DNA from: Bacteroidales bacterium
GTDB lineage: Bacteria > Bacteroidota > Bacteroidia > Bacteroidales > UBA932
Assembly (NCBI GenBank): GCA_017461285.1
Contig: JAFTYS010000138.1
Location: 1-35,388, forward strand
Direction: 5' to 3'
DNA: 35,388 bases
Position 1 is the stretch's first letter, and each line of letters starts with the position of its first letter. A program made the translations under genes and the position numbers. Shown here piece after piece: positions 9,335 through 18,814 of the stretch. The notes below the pieces were generated by a model, which saw nothing but the letters and a program-made list of their open reading frames with translations, was not told the origin of the DNA and made no database searches.

Positions 9335-10963
9335 ATGAAACGATATATATACATAATGATTGCAGCAGCGTCGATGAGCGCCTGCGTCGGCGATCTTGAC
9401 ACCCTTCCGCTGAACAGCACGGAACCTGTCGTGGAATATGTCTACGGCAATTCCGAGGATGCATATCTCCAGGGTCTGACGCGCCTGTACTTCCAGTTCG
9501 TGACCAACGACCTTACCGACCTGCAGCAGATGGACGGAGGTGCATCGGAGATCCTCCGCGCCTTCTGGTCCGTCCAGGAGACCACCACGGACGCGGCCAA
9601 ATGCTCATGGGAAAACGATGCATGGGTCCGCGCCCTTAATACCAACACATGGAACGAGACCCAGAACGATGCGGTCTACGCTGTCTATGTCAGGACCATG
9701 CAAGGCATAGCTCTGGCTAACGAATACCTTCGCCAGACGACCCCTGCAAAGCTCAAGGACAGGGGAGTGTCCGCAGACCTTGCAGCCAGGATAGAAGGCT
9801 TCAGGGCGGAGGCCAGGTTCATAAGGGCATATCTCTACTGGATGGCTCTGGACTGCTTCGGAAGCGTGCCGTTCACTACGGAGAATTCTCCTTTCGGAGG
9901 CACATATTTCCCTACACAGGCCCCTCGCGCAGACATTTTCGCTTTCTGCATCACGGAGCTTGAATACCTCCGTTCTGATGAAAGCCCGATGCCGGAACCG
10001 GGGACCCTGTATCCGCGCGCGGATAAAGGGTCCGTCTCCGGCCTTCTGGCACGCATGTACCTGAATTCCAAGGTATATACAGGAGTCGAAAGATGGTCTG
10101 AAGCCAAGGCCGTATGCGAGGATATCTTCTCGATGAGATACAGCCTCTGCCCGGATCAGGCGGCACTTTTCAGGGGAGACAACGGAGAAAGCCAGCAGGC
10201 TCGCTCCGAGATGCTCTGGGCCGTTTCATACAACGCGGAGAAGACCCAGTCGTACGGAGGCACGTCATACATCCTGAGCGCTACCCTGGCCTCGACCGAC
10301 ATAACTGACCAGTCGAGGCCGAACGGCCAGCGCAACGGATGGGCCGGCCTGCGCGTTCCGTATGAATACGTCTCGCGCTATTTCAACGTCAGCGGACAGG
10401 ACTATGAGACTGGAGCATATGATGTTGCCGACGCCCGCGGAAAGGTATTCTACATCAAGGGCAGGTCCGAGTCCATGGACGGGGCTCTATACTCCTTCAT
10501 GAACGGATGGTCATGCCTGAAATTCAATAACATACCATACGGACAGACAGACCAGTCATACCTGCCTGTATCGGCGGTGAAGGCATTCTCGGACGTCGAT
10601 TTTCCGATGATCCGACTGGCTGAAGTGTACCTGATCTATGCGGAGGCATGCATGAATCTTGGAGAAGGCGCGACGGCGATTCCGAAGATCGCTGAACTTT
10701 CGCAGCGGGCCGGCGTCGCCCCGCCGGCAGAGATCACGGCGGATTTCCTTGTTGCCGAGCGTGCCAGGGAACTCATGTGGGAAGGCCATCGCCGTACAGA
10801 CCTGATCAGGTTCGGTCTGTACGAATCTGCGGAATACCTGTGGCCGTATAAAGGCGGGGATTCATTTGCCGGCCAGGCATTCCCTTCCTACAAGCTCATC
10901 TTCCCGATTCCTCCTACTGAACTGGCCGCCAACGACCTCCTCGTACAGAATCCGGGATACTAG
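9335..10963 (+). CDS. susD: SusD-type glycan-binding outer-membrane lipoprotein
   Basis: This 542-residue SusD/RagB-family protein has a lipoprotein signal (MSAC, Cys17) followed by the GDLDTLPL stretch usual at the SusD N-terminus. Helical TPR-like segments include the family-typical EARFIRAYLYW, a RLAEVYLIYAEACMN stretch and an RARELMWEGHRRTDLIRFG stretch near the C-terminus. It ends in the common FPIPPTEL...NPGY motif. SusD caps the SusC barrel and delivers bound glucan. No SusE/F-like gene follows it, since a strong terminator ends the unit here; the binding protein at the left edge may serve this pair or an upstream one. Confidence 0.93.
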   Translation: MKRYIYIMIAAASMSACVGDLDTLPLNSTEPVVEYVYGNSEDAYLQGLTRLYFQFVTNDLTDLQQMDGGASEILRAFWSVQETTTDAAKCSWENDAWVRALNTNTWNETQNDAVYAVYVRTMQGIALANEYLRQTTPAKLKDRGVSADLAARIEGFRAEARFIRAYLYWMALDCFGSVPFTTENSPFGGTYFPTQAPRADIFAFCITELEYLRSDESPMPEPGTLYPRADKGSVSGLLARMYLNSKVYTGVERWSEAKAVCEDIFSMRYSLCPDQAALFRGDNGESQQARSEMLWAVSYNAEKTQSYGGTSYILSATLASTDITDQSRPNGQRNGWAGLRVPYEYVSRYFNVSGQDYETGAYDVADARGKVFYIKGRSESMDGALYSFMNGWSCLKFNNIPYGQTDQSYLPVSAVKAFSDVDFPMIRLAEVYLIYAEACMNLGEGATAIPKIAELSQRAGVAPPAEITADFLVAERARELMWEGHRRTDLIRFGLYESAEYLWPYKGGDSFAGQAFPSYKLIFPIPPTELAANDLLVQNPGY

Positions 10964-10993
10964 TATCAGTATCTGATTATCAGTACTTTAATT

Positions 10994-11028
10994 CAGGGAG
11001 CCTGCTGTAGTCCGCAGCAGGCTCCCTG
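10994..11028 (+). terminator. Intrinsic terminator after susD
   Basis: CAGGGAGCCTGCTG (10994-11007) pairs perfectly over 14 bp with CAGCAGGCTCCCTG (11015-11028) around a 7-base loop. A T-rich tract (TTGTGTTTCGT) follows. It should end the amylase-malQ-susC-susD unit. Confidence 0.85.
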
Positions 11029-11081
11029 TTGTGTTTCGTCCGGAAAATCCTGCAGTTCGTCATGCATATGCCACATTTTGG

Positions 11082-11121
11082 CTCTTATATTTAAAAATAT
11101 AAGAGAAAATTCGTATATTCG
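11082..11121 (+). promoter_or_regulatory. AT-rich 24-bp palindrome and possible -7 box upstream of pullulanase
   Basis: CTCTTATATTT (11082-11092) and AAATATAAGAG (11095-11105) are perfect inverted repeats separated by two bases. Nine bases downstream, TATATTCG (11114-11121) differs by one base from the Bacteroidota -7 box TAnnTTTG. A -33 element about 19 bases upstream would fall inside the palindrome, so the repeat is well placed to be an operator. It could equally be a stem at the extreme 5' end of a longer transcript. Confidence 0.5.
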
Positions 11122-11160
11122 TCAGATTTGTAAGCAAGTGAGTAAATACAGAATAAAGTT

Positions 11161-13113
11161 ATGAAGATATTTAAATTGTTTTTGATGGGTACATTAGCCG
11201 CTGCCGCTCTGGTGTCATGTACGCGCGGAGGGGATCTTCCGGTGCCTGAGGCACAGCTTGAAGAGTGTGTATATCTTGGCGACAAGACTGAGTTTTCAGT
11301 ATGGGCTCCTGATGCGGAAGCCGCACAGCTGAGGCTTTATCATTCCGCTTCCGACGAGGCAGCATTCAAGATCGTCAACATGAAGAAGTCAAAGGACGGT
11401 CTCTGGAAGGCTGTGGTAAAGGAAGATGTGAAGGGCGCATTCTACACATTCCAGGTGCAGAAGGACGGCAAGTGGCTTGAAGAGACAGCCGGCATCGCAG
11501 CAAAGGCTGTAGGCGTGAACGGAATGCGCGGAGCAGTGATCGACTGGACTGAGACAGATCCGGAGGGATGGGCGGAGGACAAGAGTCCGAAGGTGAAGCC
11601 TTCAGACATCATCGTCTACGAGCTTCAGCACAGGGACTTCTCGATCCATCAGACTTCGGGAGTCGCAAGCAAAGGCAAGTATCTCGCCCTCACCGAGCAT
11701 GGAACAAAGAATCCTGACGGTCTTGCAACCGGCATCGACCATCTCAAGGAACTCGGTGTGACATATGTCCAGCTGCTTCCTTCGACAGACTTCGCTACGA
11801 TCGACGAGACCCGTCTCGAGGACAACCAGTACAACTGGGGATACGAGCCTCTCAACTACAATGCAGTGGAGGGATCGTTCTCTACCGATCCATACGATCC
11901 TGTGACCCGTATCAGGGAATTCAAGCAGATGGTCCAGGCACTCCATAATGCCGGCATCAGGGTGATTCTGGACGTGGTATACAACCATACGACAAATGCA
12001 GCGAACACTGGTTTCGAGCGCACCATGCCGGGCTATTTCTACCGCATGCGCGAGGACGGAACCTTCTTTGACGGCTCGGGATGCGGCAATGAGACCGCTT
12101 CGGAGCAGGCCATGTTCCGCAAGTACATGATCGAGTCCCTCGAATGGTGGATGAAGGAATACCATATCGACGGATTCCGTTTCGACCTCATGGCCATCCA
12201 TGACATCGACACAATGAACGAGATCAGCGAGCGCCTCCATGCCATCGATCCGGATGTCGTGATCTACGGCGAAGGATGGGCTGCCCAGTCTCCTGCATAT
12301 CCTGCAGAGAAGATCGCCCTCAAGGCGAATACATACATGCTCGACAAGGTCGGTGCATTCAGCGACAACATCCGTGACGCGGTACGCGGCCCTCTCGGAT
12401 GCGAGAATGCGGGATTCATGGACGGAGTTCCGGGCAACAAGGAGAACGTGGAGTTCGGTATCGCCGGCGGAGTAGAGCATCCGCAGGTAAGCGTGGAGCG
12501 TTGGACAAACAATCCTCTCCAGCATGTGAGCTATGTGAGCTGCCACGACGACCACTGTCTTCGTGACCGCCTCGAGGAAGCGACCAAGGCTACCGAGCAG
12601 GAGCGCCTCAGGATGGTGAAGCTTGCTCAGACAGCGGTCTATACATCACAGGGAATCCCTTTCATCTTCAACGGTGAGGAACTTTACCGCCACAAGCAGG
12701 GCGTGAAGAACAGCTACAACCAGCCTGACTCGATCAACGCCATCGACTGGACATACAAGACGAAATACAACGACCTCGTGAAGTATTATTCGGAGCTTGC
12801 AGCCATCCGTCATGCCCACCCTGGCTTCTGTCTCGGCGACGCTGACCTCGTACGCGAGAAGCTCCAGTTCATCGAAACGGACGACCCATGCGTGGTTGCG
12901 TTCCGCATCAGCGGCCTCGAGGGAATCGATTCAGCGAAGTCGCTGACAGTTCTCCTGAACGGCTCGAAGAAGAATGTCAAGGTCGAGATTCCGCAGGGTA
13001 ATTATACAGTCCTTGCAAAAGATGGTCAGGCAGAAGCTGACGGTCTGGGAGCATTCTCGGGCAACATGATGTCAGCTCCTGCAACATCTGCAACGATTCT
13101 TGCTGAAATGTAG
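11161..13113 (+). CDS. pulA: Type I pullulanase lipoprotein (GH13)
   Basis: This 650-residue debranching enzyme should cleave alpha-1,6 bonds of pullulan or branched dextrins. A lipoprotein signal (LVSC, Cys20) is followed by a CBM48/E-set domain (about 35-120, VYLGDKTEFSVWAPDA). The type I pullulanase signature YNWGYEP occupies residues 224-230. GH13 regions are DVVYNHT (D271), GFRFDLM with nucleophile D342, GEGW with acid/base E371 and CHDDH with D463. No acidic surface-export tract follows the lipid Cys, so a periplasm-facing anchor is more likely. It opens a transcription unit after the susD terminator and is followed by a repeat array that starts on the last base of its stop codon. Confidence 0.93.
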   Translation: MKIFKLFLMGTLAAAALVSCTRGGDLPVPEAQLEECVYLGDKTEFSVWAPDAEAAQLRLYHSASDEAAFKIVNMKKSKDGLWKAVVKEDVKGAFYTFQVQKDGKWLEETAGIAAKAVGVNGMRGAVIDWTETDPEGWAEDKSPKVKPSDIIVYELQHRDFSIHQTSGVASKGKYLALTEHGTKNPDGLATGIDHLKELGVTYVQLLPSTDFATIDETRLEDNQYNWGYEPLNYNAVEGSFSTDPYDPVTRIREFKQMVQALHNAGIRVILDVVYNHTTNAANTGFERTMPGYFYRMREDGTFFDGSGCGNETASEQAMFRKYMIESLEWWMKEYHIDGFRFDLMAIHDIDTMNEISERLHAIDPDVVIYGEGWAAQSPAYPAEKIALKANTYMLDKVGAFSDNIRDAVRGPLGCENAGFMDGVPGNKENVEFGIAGGVEHPQVSVERWTNNPLQHVSYVSCHDDHCLRDRLEEATKATEQERLRMVKLAQTAVYTSQGIPFIFNGEELYRHKQGVKNSYNQPDSINAIDWTYKTKYNDLVKYYSELAAIRHAHPGFCLGDADLVREKLQFIETDDPCVVAFRISGLEGIDSAKSLTVLLNGSKKNVKVEIPQGNYTVLAKDGQAEADGLGAFSGNMMSAPATSATILAEM

Positions 13114-13237
13114 ATTGCCGGTCAAGCCGGCAATGACGGAAAAGTCATCCCCGACCTGATCGTCTCGTCATCCTCGACCTGATCGTCTCGTCGTCCCCGA
13201 CATGATCGACACGTCATCCCCGACCTGATCGGGGATC
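13113..13237 (+). repeat. Mosaic palindromic repeat array 1 (between pulA and the GH13 amylase)
   Basis: The array starts with a 25-base hairpin unit (13113-13137: ATTGCCGG, loop TCAAG, CCGGCAAT). Four 23-base spaced units in the opposite orientation begin at 13144, 13167, 13190 and 13213. All contain a variant of GTCATCCCCGACCTGATC. Only the last one (13213-13237) keeps its second arm and forms an 8-bp hairpin (ATCCCCGA / TCGGGGAT). The inner copies have lost it (GTCTC or GACAC instead). The first unit is the reverse complement in pattern of the last. This resembles REP/BIME-type interspersed elements. Confidence 0.8.
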
Positions 13238-13266
13238 CGAAAGAACAAATAATCAAAACAACAGAT

Positions 13267-14490
13267 ATGAAGAAGGTAATTTTTGCAATCTGCGCTGCCC
13301 TCGTGGCAATTTCCTGTGCACAGACACAGGCTCCCGAGCAGCAGCCTCTTGAAAATTCCGTGGTGTATGAGATGAACGTACGCCAGTACACTCCTGAAGG
13401 CACATTCGCTGCCGCACAGCAGGAGCTTCCACGCCTTGCCGAGCTCGGCGTGGACATCGTATGGCTCATGCCTGTCTATCCTATCGGCGTCGAAGGCCGC
13501 AAGGGCACCCTTGGTTCATACTATGCGGTGAAGAACTACTGCGACATCAACCCTGAATTCGGAACCCTCGAGGACTTTGACAACTTCCTTGCAGAAGCCC
13601 ACAGGCTTGGTCTTCGCGTGGTGCTCGACTGGGTGGCCAACCACACGTCTCCAGATGCTGTATGGGTGACAGGACAGGCCCCTGACTGGTATGAGCGTGA
13701 TGCAGAAGGAAACACGACCTTTACTGCAGACTGGTCCGACACAGCGAACCTCAACTATGAGAACAAGGACGTATGGAAGGGAATGGCTGATGCTATGCGT
13801 TTCTGGATGGAGCGCGGCATCGACGGCTTCCGCTGCGACATGGCATGCGAGGTTCCCCTCGAGTTCTGGCAGCAGACCATCGCCGGCCTCCGTGCTGACT
13901 ATCCTGGAATGTACATGCTTGCAGAAGGCGAGGAGCCTCTGCTCCATTCACTTTCTGACTTCAATGCATCATATTCATGGGAACTCCACCATATGATGAA
14001 TGCGATCGCCCGCGGCGAGCAGAATATCCCTGAGCTTCTCGCATACCTTGAGAAGGATCAGGCAAGACATCCGGAGGATGCATTCCGCCTCATGTTCACA
14101 TCAAACCATGACGAGAACTCATGGGCAGGCACCGAGTTCGAGAGGATGGGTGATGCAGCAAAGGTGATGGCAGTCCTCACATTCACTCTTCCTAACGGCC
14201 AGCCTCTGATCTACACCGGCCAGGAAATGGGCTGGAACAAGAGGTTCGAGTTCTTCGAGAAGGATCCGGTACCGGCTTGGGAGAAGAACGAGTACTTCGA
14301 CTTCTACAAGGAGCTCATCGCTATCCGTCATGCAAATCCTGCACTTGCTGCAGGCGAGATGGGAGGAGAATTCGAGGTCGTTTCAGCTGAAGACAGCGTC
14401 CTCGTGTTCACACGCACACTTCCTGAAAACAAGGTGACTGTAAAGGTTGAGCTCAAGGCTCCATGGTCTTACGAAATCACAGCAGAGTAA
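13267..14490 (+). CDS. Short GH13 alpha-amylase-family lipoprotein
   Basis: This 407-residue protein has a lipoprotein signal (AISC, Cys17) and goes almost directly into a GH13 barrel (VYEMNVRQYTPEG). Region I is LDWVANH (D121-H126), region II GFRCDM with nucleophile D191, region III AEGEE with acid/base E220, and region IV TSNHDEN with D282. All catalytic residues are present, so despite its small size it is not a remnant. Only a brief C-terminal beta domain is left (from about 355). There is no carbohydrate-binding module. It probably hydrolyses maltooligosaccharides in the periplasm. The next gene starts one base after its stop, so the two are surely co-translated. Subfamily and product pattern cannot be read from the sequence. 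Confidence 0.88.
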   Translation: MKKVIFAICAALVAISCAQTQAPEQQPLENSVVYEMNVRQYTPEGTFAAAQQELPRLAELGVDIVWLMPVYPIGVEGRKGTLGSYYAVKNYCDINPEFGTLEDFDNFLAEAHRLGLRVVLDWVANHTSPDAVWVTGQAPDWYERDAEGNTTFTADWSDTANLNYENKDVWKGMADAMRFWMERGIDGFRCDMACEVPLEFWQQTIAGLRADYPGMYMLAEGEEPLLHSLSDFNASYSWELHHMMNAIARGEQNIPELLAYLEKDQARHPEDAFRLMFTSNHDENSWAGTEFERMGDAAKVMAVLTFTLPNGQPLIYTGQEMGWNKRFEFFEKDPVPAWEKNEYFDFYKELIAIRHANPALAAGEMGGEFEVVSAEDSVLVFTRTLPENKVTVKVELKAPWSYEITAE

Positions 14491-14491
14491 T

Positions 14492-16420
14492 ATGAAGAAA
14501 ATACTTATAGCAATCGCCGCAGCGGCCCTCGCAGCATGCTCGGGCCCAGCATTCGACCCTGCATCCGTAGCAGACGCTTCAGCGGAGCAGGTTACACGCG
14601 TGGAACCGCTCTCATGGTGGACAGGCATGAAGATGCCTCTCCAGCTCCTCGTCCAGGGTGAGGGAATCTCACAATATGATGTAGCCATCGAAGGCGGCAA
14701 GGGCGTTTCTGTAGAGAAGGTAAATAAGGCGGACAGCCCGAACTATCTTTTTGTGGACGTGAAGATCGCGCCAAACGCAAAGCCCGGCACATATTACATC
14801 GTGTTCTCGAAGGACGGCCAGTCTTTCAAGTATCCGTATGAAATCGCGGCGCGTGAGGCAGGTTCGGCTGAACGCAGAGGCTTCACCACTGCGGACATGA
14901 TCTACCTCATCATGCCAGACCGTTTCGCAAACGGCGACCCTTCGAACGACTCCACTGATGATACCTCTGAGGATGCCGACAGAACCCATGGGAACGGCCG
15001 TCACGGCGGTGACATCCAGGGTGTCATCGACCATCTGGATTATATCAGTGATCTAGGCGCGACATATATCTGGACGACACCTTTCCTCGAGGACAACGAT
15101 CCTCAGGGCTCATATCACGGATATGCAGCTTCGGACTACTACCATATCGACTCGCGCTTCGGTTCGAACGAACTTTATAAGACTTTCGTCGACAAGGCTC
15201 GCGAGAAAGGGCTCGGTGTCATCATGGACATCGTTCCTAACCACTGCAGCTATGTGCATTGGTGGATGAACGACCTTCCTTTCAACGACTGGATCCATCA
15301 GTTCGATACATATACAGGTACAAATGTGGCCTTCTCTACCAATATGGACCCTAATGCTTCAAGCAAGGACCTCTATATTCAGGAGAGCGGCTGGTTCGTG
15401 CCTACGATGGTGGATATGAATCTTGACAATCCTTTCGTTCTGAAGTATTTCCAGCAGTGGGGCATATGGTGGATAGAGTATGCCGGACTCAACGGATTCC
15501 GTGTCGACACTTATCCTTACAATGAGAAAGGTCCTGCATCGGAGTGGTGCAAGGCGATTATGGAAGAATATCCTTACTTCAACATAGTAGGCGAGTGCTG
15601 GACGGCATCAATTCCTCAGCTTGCCTACTGGCAGGGCGGTAATGCCAATAAGGACGGATTCGATTCGCACCTTCCTTCGATCATGGACTTCCCTCTTCAT
15701 GATGCGCTTCGCGCAGGCCTTGCCGAGGATAATCCAGGCTGGGGCCAGGGCATGACAAGGGTATATGACATCCTTTCTCATGACTTCGTATATCACGATC
15801 TTTCGAAGATGCTCATTTTCCCTGGCAACCATGATACAGCCCGCATCGGTGATGTTGTCGGCAAGAACCCGAACCGTCTGAAGATAGCCATGACCCTTAT
15901 GGCTACAATGCGAGGCATCCCTCAGATCTTTGCAGGTGACGAGCTCATGTTCGTTTCTTCCAACCCACGTGACATGGGTGATCATCCGGGACTCCGCGTG
16001 GACTTCCCGGGCGGATGGCCAGGCGACGAGACCGATCTGTTCACAGCGGAAGGACGTGCCGCGCAGACCCATAATACTGATGGCCTCAAGGTGCCTCAGG
16101 GCCAGGCAGCTGACCTCTACGACTATGTGAGCCGTCTCTTCCAGTGGAGAAAGACCAAGGATGTCATCCACAATGGAAAGACTCTCCATTTCATGACCCG
16201 TGACAATACCTACGGCTTCTTCCGCTATGACGATGACGACGTCGTCTTCGTGTATGTGAACAATTCGAACGAGCCGAAGAATGTTCCTTGGACATATTAC
16301 AAGGAGATTTCAGAAGGTCTTGCAGGAGGCGTGAACGTGGTTACAGGCGAGCCTTGCGATGTTTCGGATGCGACTGTAGTCGGCCCTCAGTCAGTACTTG
16401 TTGTAGAATATAAAAGGTAG
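14492..16420 (+). CDS. susA: SusA-like neopullulanase / cyclomaltodextrinase lipoprotein (GH13)
   Basis: The start chosen is ATG 14492, one base after the previous stop, because it opens directly with a lipoprotein signal (LAAC, Cys16); an upstream in-frame ATG at 14447 lies inside the preceding gene. The protein has 642 residues. An N-terminal cyclomaltodextrinase-type beta domain (about 30-125, RVEPLSWWTGMK) precedes the barrel (MIYLIMPDRFANGDPSND). Catalytic regions are DIVPNH (D246), GFRVD with nucleophile D339, VGECW with acid/base E368 and PGNHD with D448. A C-terminal beta domain follows. Architecture and length match Bacteroides SusA, which degrades imported maltooligosaccharides in the periplasm. 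Unlike textbook SusA this copy carries a lipobox. Confidence 0.9.
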   Translation: MKKILIAIAAAALAACSGPAFDPASVADASAEQVTRVEPLSWWTGMKMPLQLLVQGEGISQYDVAIEGGKGVSVEKVNKADSPNYLFVDVKIAPNAKPGTYYIVFSKDGQSFKYPYEIAAREAGSAERRGFTTADMIYLIMPDRFANGDPSNDSTDDTSEDADRTHGNGRHGGDIQGVIDHLDYISDLGATYIWTTPFLEDNDPQGSYHGYAASDYYHIDSRFGSNELYKTFVDKAREKGLGVIMDIVPNHCSYVHWWMNDLPFNDWIHQFDTYTGTNVAFSTNMDPNASSKDLYIQESGWFVPTMVDMNLDNPFVLKYFQQWGIWWIEYAGLNGFRVDTYPYNEKGPASEWCKAIMEEYPYFNIVGECWTASIPQLAYWQGGNANKDGFDSHLPSIMDFPLHDALRAGLAEDNPGWGQGMTRVYDILSHDFVYHDLSKMLIFPGNHDTARIGDVVGKNPNRLKIAMTLMATMRGIPQIFAGDELMFVSSNPRDMGDHPGLRVDFPGGWPGDETDLFTAEGRAAQTHNTDGLKVPQGQAADLYDYVSRLFQWRKTKDVIHNGKTLHFMTRDNTYGFFRYDDDDVVFVYVNNSNEPKNVPWTYYKEISEGLAGGVNVVTGEPCDVSDATVVGPQSVLVVEYKR

Positions 16421-16421
16421 A

Positions 16422-16517
16422 GATCCCCGGTCAAGCCGGGGATGACGTCATGCCCGACCTGATCGACCCGTCATGCCCGACCTGATCGACCCGTCATGCC
16501 CGACCTGATCGGGCATC
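16422..16517 (+). repeat. Mosaic palindromic repeat array 2 (between susA and susB)
   Basis: It has the same layout as the array at 13113-13237. A leading hairpin unit (16422-16446: ATCCCCGG, loop TCAAG, CCGGGGAT) is followed by 23-base spaced units starting at 16447, 16470 and 16493 with the core GTCATGCCCGACCTGATC. Only the last unit restores the second arm (ATGCCCGA 16496-16503 / TCGGGCAT 16509-16516, loop CCTGA). The two inner copies are nearly identical, pointing to recent tandem amplification. It begins two bases after the susA stop. Confidence 0.8.
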
Positions 16518-16544
16518 TCCATGAAACAATAAACAATACGATAA

Positions 16545-18749
<2,205 letters not shown>

Positions 18750-18762
18750 TCCTCTGACAGAT

Positions 18763-18798
18763 AAACAGAAATCCCTCCGACCGGAGGGATTTCTGTTT
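18763..18798. terminator. Bidirectional terminator between susB and the S9 peptidase
   Basis: AAACAGAAATCCCTCC (18763-18778) pairs perfectly over 16 bp with GGAGGGATTTCTGTTT (18783-18798), with a four-base loop. T-rich ends on both strands and the position between convergent genes indicate termination in both directions. Confidence 0.92.
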
Positions 18799-18814
18799 TC
18801 TATATAGGGGTTAC

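Noticed and set aside
10964..10985. Direct repeat TATCAGTA (10964-10971 and 10978-10985) after susD as an attachment or binding site
   Set aside because: Too short and AT-rich to support a function. It lies just before the terminator and no mobile gene is nearby.
11602..12555. 317-codon minus-strand open frame inside pulA
   Set aside because: The + strand carries all pullulanase motifs here. The antisense frame has no recognisable domain, and long antisense frames are common in this codon usage.
13144..13238. Regular 23-base periodicity resembling a small CRISPR array
   Set aside because: There are no unique spacers: the whole period is repeated with mismatches and the ends form hairpins. 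No cas gene is present.
13267..14490. Possible truncated or decayed amylase because of its 407-residue length
   Set aside because: All four GH13 regions and the three catalytic acids are intact, with a signal peptide and normal codon use.
14447..14491. Upstream ATG for the SusA-like gene, overlapping the previous gene
   Set aside because: It would add 15 residues before a perfect lipoprotein signal peptide. ATG 14492 directly follows the upstream stop.
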